Source: Streptomyces sp. MMG1121 (GTDB taxonomy: Bacteria; Actinomycetota; Actinomycetes; Streptomycetales; Streptomycetaceae). From it: a stretch of 35,250 bases of DNA. The position numbers and the translations under genes were made by a program. Under the pieces are notes generated by a model. The model was not told where the DNA came from. It worked only from the letters and a program-made list of their open reading frames with translations, and ran no database searches. The stretch lies in contig NZ_LGDV01000228.1 in assembly GCF_001280015.1 (NCBI RefSeq), positions 1 to 35,250 of the forward strand, read 5' to 3'. Shown here piece by piece: positions 28,222-35,250 of the stretch (position 1 is the stretch's first letter; each line of letters opens with the position of its first letter).

Positions 28222-28325
28222 GACCACTCCTCTGCGATGGGGTGCAGGATGTCAACGTACGGCGGTGGCACGGCTGTTCCGAGGCGGCTCGCGCGGGTGC
28301 CGGATCCGGACAGGTCCGGCCCGGC

Positions 28326-29018
28326 TCAGATCAGCTCCGGGAGCGGTGTGAGCAGCATCCGGCCCGCGAGCCCCACGGCCGCGTCCAGCCGGTCGGTGAA
28401 CTCCTCGGCCACCTCGCCGCAGTGGCGCAGCGCCCACAGCGCCCGCGCCGCCGCCCAGGTCGCGTCCCGGGCCCGCTCCAGGCTCCAGGAGCCCACCAGA
28501 TGGGTGAGCGGGTCGGCGATCTGGAGCAGGTCGGGCCCCGGCATCAGGTCCTCGCGGATGCGCTCCTCCAGCGATACGAGGAGGTCGCCCACGCGCTCGA
28601 ACTCGTCCTCCAGATCGGCCGGTTCGCAGCCGAGCGTGCGGCAGGCGTCCACCACGGCGAGCGCCAGGTCGTGCCCGATGTGCGCGTTGATGCCCGCCAG
28701 CGCGAACTGCAGCGGCCGTACCCCGGGATGGCGGCGGAGCTGGAACAGCGGCCGCCAGCAGGCGGGCGGCCGGCGGTCCGCCGCGGCCGTGTCGACCGCC
28801 GCCAGATAGCGCTCCGCGAACCGCACGTCCAGCGCGGTCGCCGCCCGCGGGTCCGGGAACTGCCCGGCGTCCAGGCGCCGGTCGACCTCCTCGGTGACGG
28901 TGAGGTAGACGCGGTTGAACACGGCGATCCCGTCGTGCTCGGGCAGGGTCGCGTCGAGAGCGCGCATCCGCGAGACGACCGTGTCGACGGAAGTGCTGAA
29001 CTGTTCCAACTGCGCCAT
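28326..29018 (-). CDS. DUF5995-family protein
   Basis: A 230-aa, mostly helical protein. The stretches GIAVFNRVYLTVTEEVDRRL, HPGVRPLQFALAGINAHIGH and ADPLTHLVGSWSLERARDAT recall the DUF5995 family of actinobacteria, whose function is not known. The histidine and acidic residues in INAHIGHDLALAVVD suggest a metal site, but that is inference. I chose ATG 29018 because the family begins with a sequence like MAQLEQ; the ribosome-binding site is weak. The frame stays open 28 codons further upstream. It lies 98 nt after the permease stop on the same strand, so it may be in that transcript. Confidence 0.75.
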   Translation of the reverse strand: MAQLEQFSTSVDTVVSRMRALDATLPEHDGIAVFNRVYLTVTEEVDRRLDAGQFPDPRAATALDVRFAERYLAAVDTAAADRRPPACWRPLFQLRRHPGVRPLQFALAGINAHIGHDLALAVVDACRTLGCEPADLEDEFERVGDLLVSLEERIREDLMPGPDLLQIADPLTHLVGSWSLERARDATWAAARALWALRHCGEVAEEFTDRLDAAVGLAGRMLLTPLPELI

Positions 29019-29116
29019 GGGGAAAGAGTCCCAGCCCCGGGCCGGCCGGCGCTCCGACCGGCCCGGCGCTTCGCCGGAACGGGGGAACGCCGTCCAGGAC
29101 ACGGCCGCACGATCGC

Positions 29117-30508
29117 CTACGCGTCGGCGCCCGGCTCCTTCGCGTCGTAGCTGGACGTGCCCTCGTCCAGCAGCGGTTCCTGCTTCTTCAGATGGGCGGG
29201 GGCGAAAGCGCGCAGCGCGTGGTAGCCGGTGATGACCACCAGGGTGCCGAGGGCGATGCCGCTGAGCGAGAAGTTGCTGGTGAACTTCATGCTGACGTTG
29301 CCGACGCCGATGATGATGCCCGCGGCGGCCGGCACCAGGTTCAGCGGGTTGCGCAGGTCCACCTTGGCGTTGAGCCAGATCTGGGCGCCGAGCAGGCCGA
29401 TCATGCCGTAGAGGATGACGGTGATGCCGCCCAGCACCCCGCCCGGGATCGCGGCCACGACCGCGCCGAACTTCGGGCAGAGGCCGAAGAGCAGGGCGAA
29501 ACCGGCGGCGGCCCAGTAGGCGGCGGTGGAGTAGACGCGGGTCGCGGCCATCACGCCGATGTTCTCGGAGTAGGTGGTGTTCGGCGGGCCGCCGACCGCG
29601 GTGGACAGCATGGAGGCGACGCCGTCCGCCGAGATCGCCGTACCGAGCTTGTCGTCCAGCGGGTCACCGGTCATCTCGCCGACCGCCTTGACGTGGCCCG
29701 CGTTCTCCGCGACCAGGGCGATGACGACCGGCAGCGCGACCAGGATCGCCGACCACTGGAAGGACGGCCCGTGGAAGGACGGCAGGCCGATCCAGTCGGC
29801 CTTGGAGACGCCGGAGAGGTCGAGGCGCCAGTGGTCGGCGACCTTGCCGCTCGGGCTCATGGAGTGGATCTTGCCGAAGATCCGGTCGAACACCCAGGAG
29901 ATGCCGTACCCGAAGACCAGGCCGAGGAAGATCGCGATACGGGACCAGAAGCCGCGCAGACAGACCACGGCCAGCCCGGTGAAGAGCATGACCAGCAGGG
30001 CGGTCCACTGGTCCTGCGGCCAGTAGGTGGAGGCGGTCACCGGGGCGAGGTTGAAGCCGATCAGCATGACGACCGCGCCGGTGACGATCGGCGGCATGGC
30101 CGCGTGGATGATCCGCGCCCCGAAGCGCTGCACCGCGAGCCCCACCAGGAACAGCGCCACGCCTACGACGAACACCGCGCCGGTCACCGTGGCGCTCGTA
30201 CCGCCCTGCGCGCGGATGACGGCGGCCACACCCACGAACGACAGGGAGCAGCCGAGGTAGCTCGGCACCCGGCCGCGGGTGGCGAGCAGGAAGATCACGG
30301 TCGCCACGCCCGACATCATGATCGCCAGATTCGGGTTCAGGCCCATCAGGACCGGAGCCACGAAGGAGGCGCCGAACATCGCGACCACGTGCTGGGCGCC
30401 CAGGCCCACCGTACGGGGCCAGGAGAGCCGTTCGTCGGGGCGTACCACCGCTCCGGGCGCGGGCGTGCGCCCGTCACCGTGCAGTTTCCAGCGCACGCCG
30501 AGGTTCAT
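29117..30508 (-). CDS. NCS2-family uracil/xanthine permease
   Basis: A 463-aa membrane transporter for nucleobases. It has the NCS2 signature around GGPPNTTYSENIGVMAATRV, an acidic residue in ALVAENAGHVKAVGEMTG on the helix-8 side, and about 14 hydrophobic segments starting with VGLGAQHVVAMFGASFVAPV. Homologues begin near NLGVRWKLHGDG, which supports ATG 30508, although no strong ribosome-binding site is present; an N-terminal extension to an ATG at 30554 is possible. The gene is divergent from the lyase gene across a 134-nt gap. Uracil is the more common substrate in this branch, xanthine an alternative. Confidence 0.87.
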   Translation of the reverse strand: MNLGVRWKLHGDGRTPAPGAVVRPDERLSWPRTVGLGAQHVVAMFGASFVAPVLMGLNPNLAIMMSGVATVIFLLATRGRVPSYLGCSLSFVGVAAVIRAQGGTSATVTGAVFVVGVALFLVGLAVQRFGARIIHAAMPPIVTGAVVMLIGFNLAPVTASTYWPQDQWTALLVMLFTGLAVVCLRGFWSRIAIFLGLVFGYGISWVFDRIFGKIHSMSPSGKVADHWRLDLSGVSKADWIGLPSFHGPSFQWSAILVALPVVIALVAENAGHVKAVGEMTGDPLDDKLGTAISADGVASMLSTAVGGPPNTTYSENIGVMAATRVYSTAAYWAAAGFALLFGLCPKFGAVVAAIPGGVLGGITVILYGMIGLLGAQIWLNAKVDLRNPLNLVPAAAGIIIGVGNVSMKFTSNFSLSGIALGTLVVITGYHALRAFAPAHLKKQEPLLDEGTSSYDAKEPGADA

Positions 30509-30597
30509 GGTGGGGTTTCGCTTTCTTACGTACGTGAAGACGGTCCGGACCATTGTCACGGGTAACGAGCGGCTCTACGCTCGCACGGCCCTACTCA

Positions 30598-30610
30598 TGA
30601 ACTGAGTTCA
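30598..30610. promoter_or_regulatory. TGAACT-N-AGTTCA palindrome in the lyase/permease gap
   Basis: A 6-1-6 perfect palindrome 33 nt before the lyase start codon. Together with the second inverted repeat just downstream it probably forms the control region of the lyase gene. Confidence 0.5.
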
Positions 30611-30613
30611 CAT

Positions 30614-30631
30614 ATCTGATCAGTGACAGAT
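30614..30631. promoter_or_regulatory. ATCTG-N8-CAGAT inverted repeat before the lyase
   Basis: Five-base perfect arms sit directly upstream of the GGAG ribosome-binding site (30633-30636). A protein bound here would block transcription or ribosome access. It is short, so the claim is modest. Confidence 0.35.
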
Positions 30632-30642
30632 CGGAGTGCTTG

Positions 30643-31947
30643 ATGAGTGGAAGAGCCCGTGCGGCCGCTCTGCTGGCCGCGGTGGTGACGTTCGGGACCG
30701 CGCTCGTCCCTGTCGCGCACGCCGCCGCCCCTTCGTCCGCGCGCGCCGGGTCCCCGGCGTCCGCGCACGCCGCGCCGAAGGTCCCGAGGACGGCCGTGCT
30801 CGACGGCGCCCGCCTCCAGCAGACCCGCGCCCGCCTGGACCACGACCCGCAACTCCGGCGCACGGTGAAGGACTTGACCACCCGCGCCGACACCTGGCTG
30901 GACCAGGGTCCCTGGACCGTCGTCGACAAACCGCGCCCCGCGCCCGGCGGCGACGTCCACGAGTATCTGAGCCAGGCCCCCTACTGGTGGCCCACGACCA
31001 CCCCCACCGCCGACAACCCCTGGGGCTGCCCCTACGTCCAGCGCGACGGGCAGCGCAATCCGGAGGTCGACAGCGGAACGGACCGGCAGGACGCCGAGAA
31101 GGTCTTCGACTCGACGTACGATCTGGCGCTCGCCTGGTACTACACCGGCAGGAGCGCCTACGCCGAGAAGGCCGGGCAGATCCTGCGCACCTGGTTCCTG
31201 GACCCGGCCACCCGGATGAACCCCGACCTGGAGCACGCCCAGTTCATCCCCTGCAAGTACGACGGCCGGGCCATCGGCATCATCGACTTCTCGCAGTCGT
31301 ACACGAGTGTCCTCGACGCCCAGGCGATCCTGGCGGCCGGCGCCCCCGGCTGGAGCACGCAGGACCGCACGGCGATGGGCAAGTGGAACACCGGCTTCCT
31401 GGACTGGCTGAAGAACAGCGACTTCGGCCACGAGGAGGGTGCCGCCGCCAACAACCACGGCACCTTCTACGACATGCAGCTCGCCGCCCTCGCCTATGCC
31501 GCCGGCGACACCGCCCTCGCCCGGCGGACCGTGCTCGACGCCCGCGCCAAGCGGATCGACCCGCAGATCGCGGCCGACGGCAGCCAGCCCCAGGAGCTCA
31601 CCCGCACCCGCAGCTGGCACTACTCGACCTTCGACCTCGTCGCCTACACCCGGCTCGCGGACATCGGCCGGCACGTGGGCGTGAACCTGTGGGCGTACCA
31701 AGGCCCGGACGGGCAGAGCCTGTTCAAGGCGGTCGACTATCTGCTGCCGGCCGCGACGGGCGCCGCCGCGTGGCCGCATCCGGAGCTGGAGTTCGACCGG
31801 TACGCGGCCTGCGACATCGTGCACGCGGCGGCCGACGCGGGGGACCAGGCGGCCCGGCGGGCGGTCCCGAAGCTGGCGGCGCCGCCCGGCGGTGACCTCT
31901 GGGCGCTGCGGCCCGCCGCCGAGCAACTGGACTCCATCGCGGGCTGA
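30643..31947 (+). CDS. Secreted alginate-lyase-superfamily polysaccharide lyase
   Basis: A 434-aa protein with a Sec signal peptide (basic start, hydrophobic core, cleavage after about AHA at 27). The mature part matches the Alginate_lyase family of alpha-barrel lyases: YWWPTTTPTADNPWGCPYVQ followed by RDGQRNPEVD is the first family block, and NNHGTFYDMQLAALAYAAGD (N270, N271, H272) carries the catalytic Asn-His pair. Such enzymes cleave uronate polymers by beta-elimination. The substrate may be alginate or a glucuronan; Streptomyces more often meets the latter in soil. ATG 30643 has GGAG 6 nt upstream; an adjacent TTG 30640 is less likely. The gene stands alone, behind two palindromes. Confidence 0.85.
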   Translation: MSGRARAAALLAAVVTFGTALVPVAHAAAPSSARAGSPASAHAAPKVPRTAVLDGARLQQTRARLDHDPQLRRTVKDLTTRADTWLDQGPWTVVDKPRPAPGGDVHEYLSQAPYWWPTTTPTADNPWGCPYVQRDGQRNPEVDSGTDRQDAEKVFDSTYDLALAWYYTGRSAYAEKAGQILRTWFLDPATRMNPDLEHAQFIPCKYDGRAIGIIDFSQSYTSVLDAQAILAAGAPGWSTQDRTAMGKWNTGFLDWLKNSDFGHEEGAAANNHGTFYDMQLAALAYAAGDTALARRTVLDARAKRIDPQIAADGSQPQELTRTRSWHYSTFDLVAYTRLADIGRHVGVNLWAYQGPDGQSLFKAVDYLLPAATGAAAWPHPELEFDRYAACDIVHAAADAGDQAARRAVPKLAAPPGGDLWALRPAAEQLDSIAG

Positions 31948-31981
31948 ACTCGTCTGGCCAGGGGCTTCCCGGACAGGGTTC

Positions 31982-31997
31982 CTGAGCGGTCGCTTAG
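31982..31997. promoter_or_regulatory. CTGAGCG-N2-CGCTTAG operator over the thioesterase promoter
   Basis: The near-perfect palindrome (one mismatch in seven) overlaps the -10 box TAGTAT at 31995-32000. Palindromes with CTnAGCG half-sites are typical of TetR-family repressors in Streptomyces, often of acyl-CoA genes. Confidence 0.55.
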
Positions 31998-32000
31998 TAT
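31995..32000 (+). promoter_or_regulatory. -10 element of the thioesterase promoter
   Basis: TAGTAT is a good -10 box; the -35 is weak (around 31972). Transcription would start near 32006, 51 nt before the chosen start codon. An in-frame GTG at 32006 coincides with that position, so a leaderless longer form cannot be excluded. Confidence 0.45.
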
Positions 32001-32056
32001 GGAATGTGCCCAGGGGTGCCACCGCCCCGCACCCGCGATGCCCAGGAGCCCCTCCC

Positions 32057-32515
32057 GTGACCGCCGAAGCCCCGATCGCGCCCGCCGTCTCCCACGGCCG
32101 GCTGATCCCCGTCACCGTGCACTTCGACGACCTCGACGCTCTGGGGCTCCTGCACAACGCCCGCTACCCGGTGATGGTCGAGCGCGCCTGGACCGAGCTG
32201 TGGAACGAGCACGGCGTCCGCTTCGACGGCGACTGGCACGCGGCCGGCGACGCCTGCAACGCGGTGCGCGAGCTGCGCATCAGCTACGAGGCGCCGGTGA
32301 CCAGCCCCGGCGGCTACGCCGTCCACCTGTGGCTGGAACGGCTCGGCACCACCGGCCTGACCTACGGCTTCCGGTTCTGTTCGGCGGACGGGACGCTGAC
32401 CTACGCCCAGGGCACCCGGGTGCTGGTCCGGCTCGACGCCACCACCATGCGTCCGGCGCCCTGGACCGACGGCTTCAGGGCCGTGGGTCGGCAACTGCTG
32501 CGGCCGGCCGGCTGA
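32057..32515 (+). CDS. Hotdog-fold acyl-CoA thioesterase (4HBT type)
   Basis: A 152-aa protein of the 4-hydroxybenzoyl-CoA thioesterase family, which releases acids from acyl-CoA esters. The active-site segment is FDDLDALGLLHNARYPVMVE, with D27 at the family aspartate position. Later strands ELRISYEAPVTSPGGYAVHL and TYGFRFCSADGTLTYAQGTR fit the fold. GTG 32057 has AGGAG 8 nt upstream. Its 3' end overlaps the convergent MFS gene by 41 nt. A TetR-type palindrome over the promoter suggests control by an acyl-CoA-sensing repressor encoded elsewhere. The physiological substrate is unknown. Confidence 0.86.
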   Translation: MTAEAPIAPAVSHGRLIPVTVHFDDLDALGLLHNARYPVMVERAWTELWNEHGVRFDGDWHAAGDACNAVRELRISYEAPVTSPGGYAVHLWLERLGTTGLTYGFRFCSADGTLTYAQGTRVLVRLDATTMRPAPWTDGFRAVGRQLLRPAG

Positions 32516-33689
32516 CCCCGGCCCGGCCGCCGCGCTCGGCGCTGCGCAGCACACCCGCGAACACCGCGAGCCCGCACGCCAGCGCGGTCACCACGCAGAA
32601 CGACACCACCAGACTGGCCGCCTGGGCCACCCCACCGATCAGGCTCGGCGCGATCAGCCCCGAGGTGTAGGTGATCGTCGCCACGCCCGCTATGGCCTGG
32701 CTGGGGTTCGGCCCGGCGTGCCCGGCCGCCGCGAAGCACAGCGGTACGACCACCGCGATGCCGAGCCCCATCAGCCCGAACCCGGCCATCGCCACCGCCG
32801 GTTGCCCGGCGAGCACGACGAGCAGCCCGCCCAGTACGGCCAGCACACCACCGGCCCGGACGGTACGGACCGCGCCGAACCGGTTCACCACCGCGTCGCC
32901 GGCGATCCGGGCCGCCGCCATGGTCAGCATGAAGCCCGTCGTGCAGGCCGCCGCCACGCCGGCCGAACTGTCCAGCCGGTCCCGCAGGAACACCGCCGAC
33001 CAGTCGAGGCTCGCGCCCTCCGCGAACACCGCGCAGAAGCCGACGGTGCCGATCAGCAGCGCCGAGCGGGGCGGCAGCGCGAACCGCGGCGGCGGCTCCT
33101 CGTCCTCGGCGGGCTGCAGATCCAGCACCCAGGAGCAGGCCACCAGCCCGAGCACGGTGAGCACGGCCGAGGCGAGCACGAAGTGCAGCCGGGCGTCCGC
33201 GCCCAGGTGGGCGGCGAGTGTGCCGGCCGCGGAGCCGGTCAGCGCGCCCGCGCTCCACATGCCGTGCAGCCCCGACATGATCGACTTGCCGAGCCGTCGC
33301 TCGACCTCGACGCCGAGCGCGTTCATCGCGACGTCCGCCATGCCCGCGCTCGCGCCGTAGGTGAACATCGCCAGGCACAGGGTGTACAGGTTCGGCGCCA
33401 GCGACGGCAGGACCAGCGCCAGTGTCCACAGCGCGAGCAGCCCGCGCAGGGCCGTGCGGCTGCCGAAACGGTGGCTGATCCGGCCCGCGAGCGGCATCGC
33501 GCACGAGGCGCCCAGCGCCGTGAAGGCCAGCGCGAAGCCCAGCCGGCCCGCACCGAGCGAGGCATGGTCCTGGATCCACGGCACCCGAGTGGCGAAGGAA
33601 CCGGTCACGGCGCCGTGCACGGCGAAGACGGCCGCCACGGCGTACCGGGCGCGCCTCACCTCGTCGGGCGCGTATCCCACCTCACTCAT
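32475..33689 (-). CDS. MFS transporter
   Basis: A 404-aa membrane protein with about 12 hydrophobic helices in two halves. It opens ARYAVAAVFAVHGAVTGSFA and the first cytoplasmic loop motif reads GRISHRFGSRTALRG; the second half has DAVVNRFGAVRTVRAGG. It resembles the YbjJ/fucose-permease-like branch, so a sugar or sugar-like substrate is plausible but not shown. GGAGGGA lies 6 nt before ATG 33689 on the minus strand. It is divergent from a ROK regulator, with a perfect palindrome in the gap, and converges with the thioesterase with 41 nt of overlap at the 3' ends. Confidence 0.87.
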   Translation of the reverse strand: MSEVGYAPDEVRRARYAVAAVFAVHGAVTGSFATRVPWIQDHASLGAGRLGFALAFTALGASCAMPLAGRISHRFGSRTALRGLLALWTLALVLPSLAPNLYTLCLAMFTYGASAGMADVAMNALGVEVERRLGKSIMSGLHGMWSAGALTGSAAGTLAAHLGADARLHFVLASAVLTVLGLVACSWVLDLQPAEDEEPPPRFALPPRSALLIGTVGFCAVFAEGASLDWSAVFLRDRLDSSAGVAAACTTGFMLTMAAARIAGDAVVNRFGAVRTVRAGGVLAVLGGLLVVLAGQPAVAMAGFGLMGLGIAVVVPLCFAAAGHAGPNPSQAIAGVATITYTSGLIAPSLIGGVAQAASLVVSFCVVTALACGLAVFAGVLRSAERGGRAGVSRPAAAVADPRP

Positions 33690-33733
33690 GTCCAGTCCCT
33701 CCCCAGGGTCGCCGGTGCGGCACGCGCCGTAAA

Positions 33734-33756
33734 CTATCAGGTACCCTGCCTGATAG
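33734..33756. promoter_or_regulatory. CTATCAGG-N7-CCTGATAG operator between MFS and ROK genes
   Basis: Perfect 8-bp arms around a 7-nt spacer lie centrally in the 150-nt divergent gap, in its only AT-rich part, where both promoters must be. It is the likely binding site of the ROK protein. Confidence 0.65.
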
Positions 33757-33839
33757 ATAGACGGTGTGACGGCCGCTGTCCCGGGCGGCGTCGATCGAGG
33801 AAGGTCGCCCACCGCCGCCGATCTGGGAGGATTCCCGTC

Positions 33840-35174
33840 ATGCCCGCATCACCCAGCACCGCCCGGGCCATCAACGACCGGCTGGCCCTGCGACTCCTGC
33901 AGCAGGAAGGCCCGCTGACGGCAGGACAGTTGAAGCAGCTGACGGGACTGTCCCGGCCCACGGTCGCCGACCTCGTCGACCGGCTCACCGCCGCCGGACT
34001 GATCACCGTCGTCGGCGAGTCCGGCGAGCAGCGCCGCGGCCCGAACGCCCGGCTCTACGGCATCGTCGCCGACCAGGCCCACCTGGCCGCGCTCGACGTG
34101 CGCACCGAGGGTGTCTTCGTGCTGGTGTCGGACCTGGTCGGGCGGGTGCTCGCCGAGACGTCCGTCCCGATCGGCGGGGACACGGGGACCGGGCCGGCCG
34201 TGGAGCAGGCGGTGGCCGCGGTGGAGAGGACGGCGAAGGAGGCGGGCGCGGACCGGCTGCACACGGTCGGCATCGGCGCACCGGGCCTCATCGACCCGGC
34301 CACCGGCGACCTCCGTGACTCCGGCGGACTCCCCGCATGGCACCGCAGCCTGGCCGCCAACCTGCACGAACGGCTGCCCGGGGCCCGCGTCACCGTGGAG
34401 AACGAGACCAACCTCGCCGCCCTGGCCGAACAGCGTGAGGGTGCGGCCCGGGACCGGGACACCTTCGTCCTGCTCTGGCTCGGGCACGGCGTCGGCGCGG
34501 CGGTCGTCCTCGACGGCACACTGCGCCGCGGTGCCTCGGGCGGCACGGGCGAGATCGGCTTCCTGCCGGTCCCGGGCACCGGCTCGCTCCCCTCGGCGAC
34601 GGACTGCGACGGCGGCTTCCACTCGCTGACAGGTGCGGCGGCGATCGCCTCGCTGGCCACGACCTGCGGCCTGCCGACGCCGGCCAGGACGGACGGACCG
34701 GGGGCGGCGGCGGTGGTGCGCAGGGCGGTGGAGACGGTGACCCGTGCGGGCGCGGACGCGGGTCGCCGGGAAACGGCACCGGCACGGACGCCTCGCCATG
34801 TCCCTGGTGCGGCTGCCCGCCCCGAGGGGTACGCCGAGTCCGATCACGGCGAAGGCTCCGCCCCAGCCGCGGCGATCCCCGGTGACCACCCGGCCGGCCG
34901 CTTCCTTCACGCCCTCGCCGACCGGATCGCCGTGGGAGTCGCCTCCGTCGTGGCCGTCCTCGACCCCGGCTGTGTGGTGCTCGGCGGGGAGGCCGGGCAG
35001 GCCGGCGGCGCGGTGCTCGCGGGGCTCGTGGCGGAACGGCTGCGCCGGATGTCACCGCTGCCCACGGAGGTACGGGCGAGCACCCTCGGCGGCACGGCCG
35101 TACTGCGCGGAGCGCTCCTGACCGCCCGGGACCACGCCCAGAACGAACTGTTCACACCCCCGGACCGGACGTAG
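33840..35174 (+). CDS. ROK-family transcriptional regulator with degenerate ROK motifs
   Basis: A 444-aa regulator. Residues about 10-70 are the winged helix (LQQEGPLTAGQLKQLTGLSR, then PTVADLVDRLTAAGLITVVG). Residues about 80-444 are the ROK domain. GEIGF stands where the family zinc ligand normally makes GEIGH (F241), and the CxCGxxGC zinc block is missing. In NETN the Asp of the kinase motif NDAN is replaced by E189. It thus cannot be a sugar kinase and probably has no zinc. Residues about 300-347 are a low-complexity insertion. GGGAGG lies 9 nt before ATG 33840. It is divergent from an MFS transporter, with which it shares an operator. Confidence 0.88.
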   Translation: MPASPSTARAINDRLALRLLQQEGPLTAGQLKQLTGLSRPTVADLVDRLTAAGLITVVGESGEQRRGPNARLYGIVADQAHLAALDVRTEGVFVLVSDLVGRVLAETSVPIGGDTGTGPAVEQAVAAVERTAKEAGADRLHTVGIGAPGLIDPATGDLRDSGGLPAWHRSLAANLHERLPGARVTVENETNLAALAEQREGAARDRDTFVLLWLGHGVGAAVVLDGTLRRGASGGTGEIGFLPVPGTGSLPSATDCDGGFHSLTGAAAIASLATTCGLPTPARTDGPGAAAVVRRAVETVTRAGADAGRRETAPARTPRHVPGAAARPEGYAESDHGEGSAPAAAIPGDHPAGRFLHALADRIAVGVASVVAVLDPGCVVLGGEAGQAGGAVLAGLVAERLRRMSPLPTEVRASTLGGTAVLRGALLTARDHAQNELFTPPDRT

Positions 35175-35180
35175 CCGAAC

Positions 35181-35196
35181 CCGACCGACCGACCGA
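35181..35196. repeat. CCGA tetranucleotide repeat after the ROK gene
   Basis: Four perfect CCGA units begin 7 nt after the stop codon, followed by related CCGC units and, at 35228-35235, a run of eight C. This is a slippage-prone simple repeat; I see no gene or clear terminator in 35175-35250. Confidence 0.6.
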
Positions 35197-35250
35197 CCGC
35201 CCGCCCGACCCGGCGGCCCGCGGCCCTCCCCCCCCGGCCGGACCGGAGCG

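Overview
The window is a high-GC actinobacterial chromosome segment, almost certainly Streptomyces. The evidence is the strong G/C third-position bias, many GTG starts, the metK-priA-fmt-rsmB-rpe housekeeping order, a conservon-type signalling cluster, and a copy of an intergenic repeat that I know to be scattered through Streptomyces genomes. I see no rRNA, tRNA, CRISPR array, insertion sequence or prophage gene. The segment reads as stable chromosome with accessory modules set into it.

Layout. 1-6793: translation and metabolism core with the metK tail, a helicase-dead type priA, a small helix-turn-helix protein on the minus strand, fmt, rsmB and rpe. 6908-9284: a SorC-type sugar-responsive regulator, a 527-nt non-coding gap carrying a long perfect inverted repeat, then a two-gene guanyl ribonuclease/barstar pair in which the ribonuclease looks like a lipoprotein. 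9417-13193: guaB1 (GMP reductase type), a cationic amino acid permease and an Lrp/AsnC regulator. 13390-19733: a GntR/UTRA regulator divergent from a tightly coupled ABC importer (binding protein, two permeases, ATPase) that ends in one gene encoding a HAD phosphatase fused to an endonuclease/exonuclease/phosphatase (EEP) domain. 19828-23630: a conservon-like set (sensor kinase, roadblock, DUF742) without the usual GTPase gene, followed by a DUF4232 lipoprotein. 24693-27248: a nitrilase-family amidase and a lysine/arginine 2-monooxygenase-like flavoenzyme. 27292-30508 (minus): an F420-type LLM oxidoreductase, a DUF5995 protein and an NCS2 uracil/xanthine permease. 30643-35174: a secreted alginate-lyase-family enzyme, a hotdog thioesterase, and an MFS transporter divergent from a ROK regulator.

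How genes may work together. The importer with its HAD::EEP protein suggests uptake of a phosphorylated compound, perhaps a phosphodiester, that is taken apart inside the cell by two linked hydrolases under GntR control. The amidase/monooxygenase pair suggests oxidative decarboxylation of a basic amino acid to an amide, then hydrolysis to the acid, as in the DavB/DavA route. The ribonuclease/barstar pair is a toxin with its inhibitor. Several regulators sit beside clear palindromes that are good operator candidates: GntR/ABC, MFS/ROK, and the promoters of the thioesterase and the lyase.

All functional names rest on motif recognition by eye and remembered families; no searches were run. Start codons were chosen from ribosome-binding sites, overlaps and remembered homologue N-termini.
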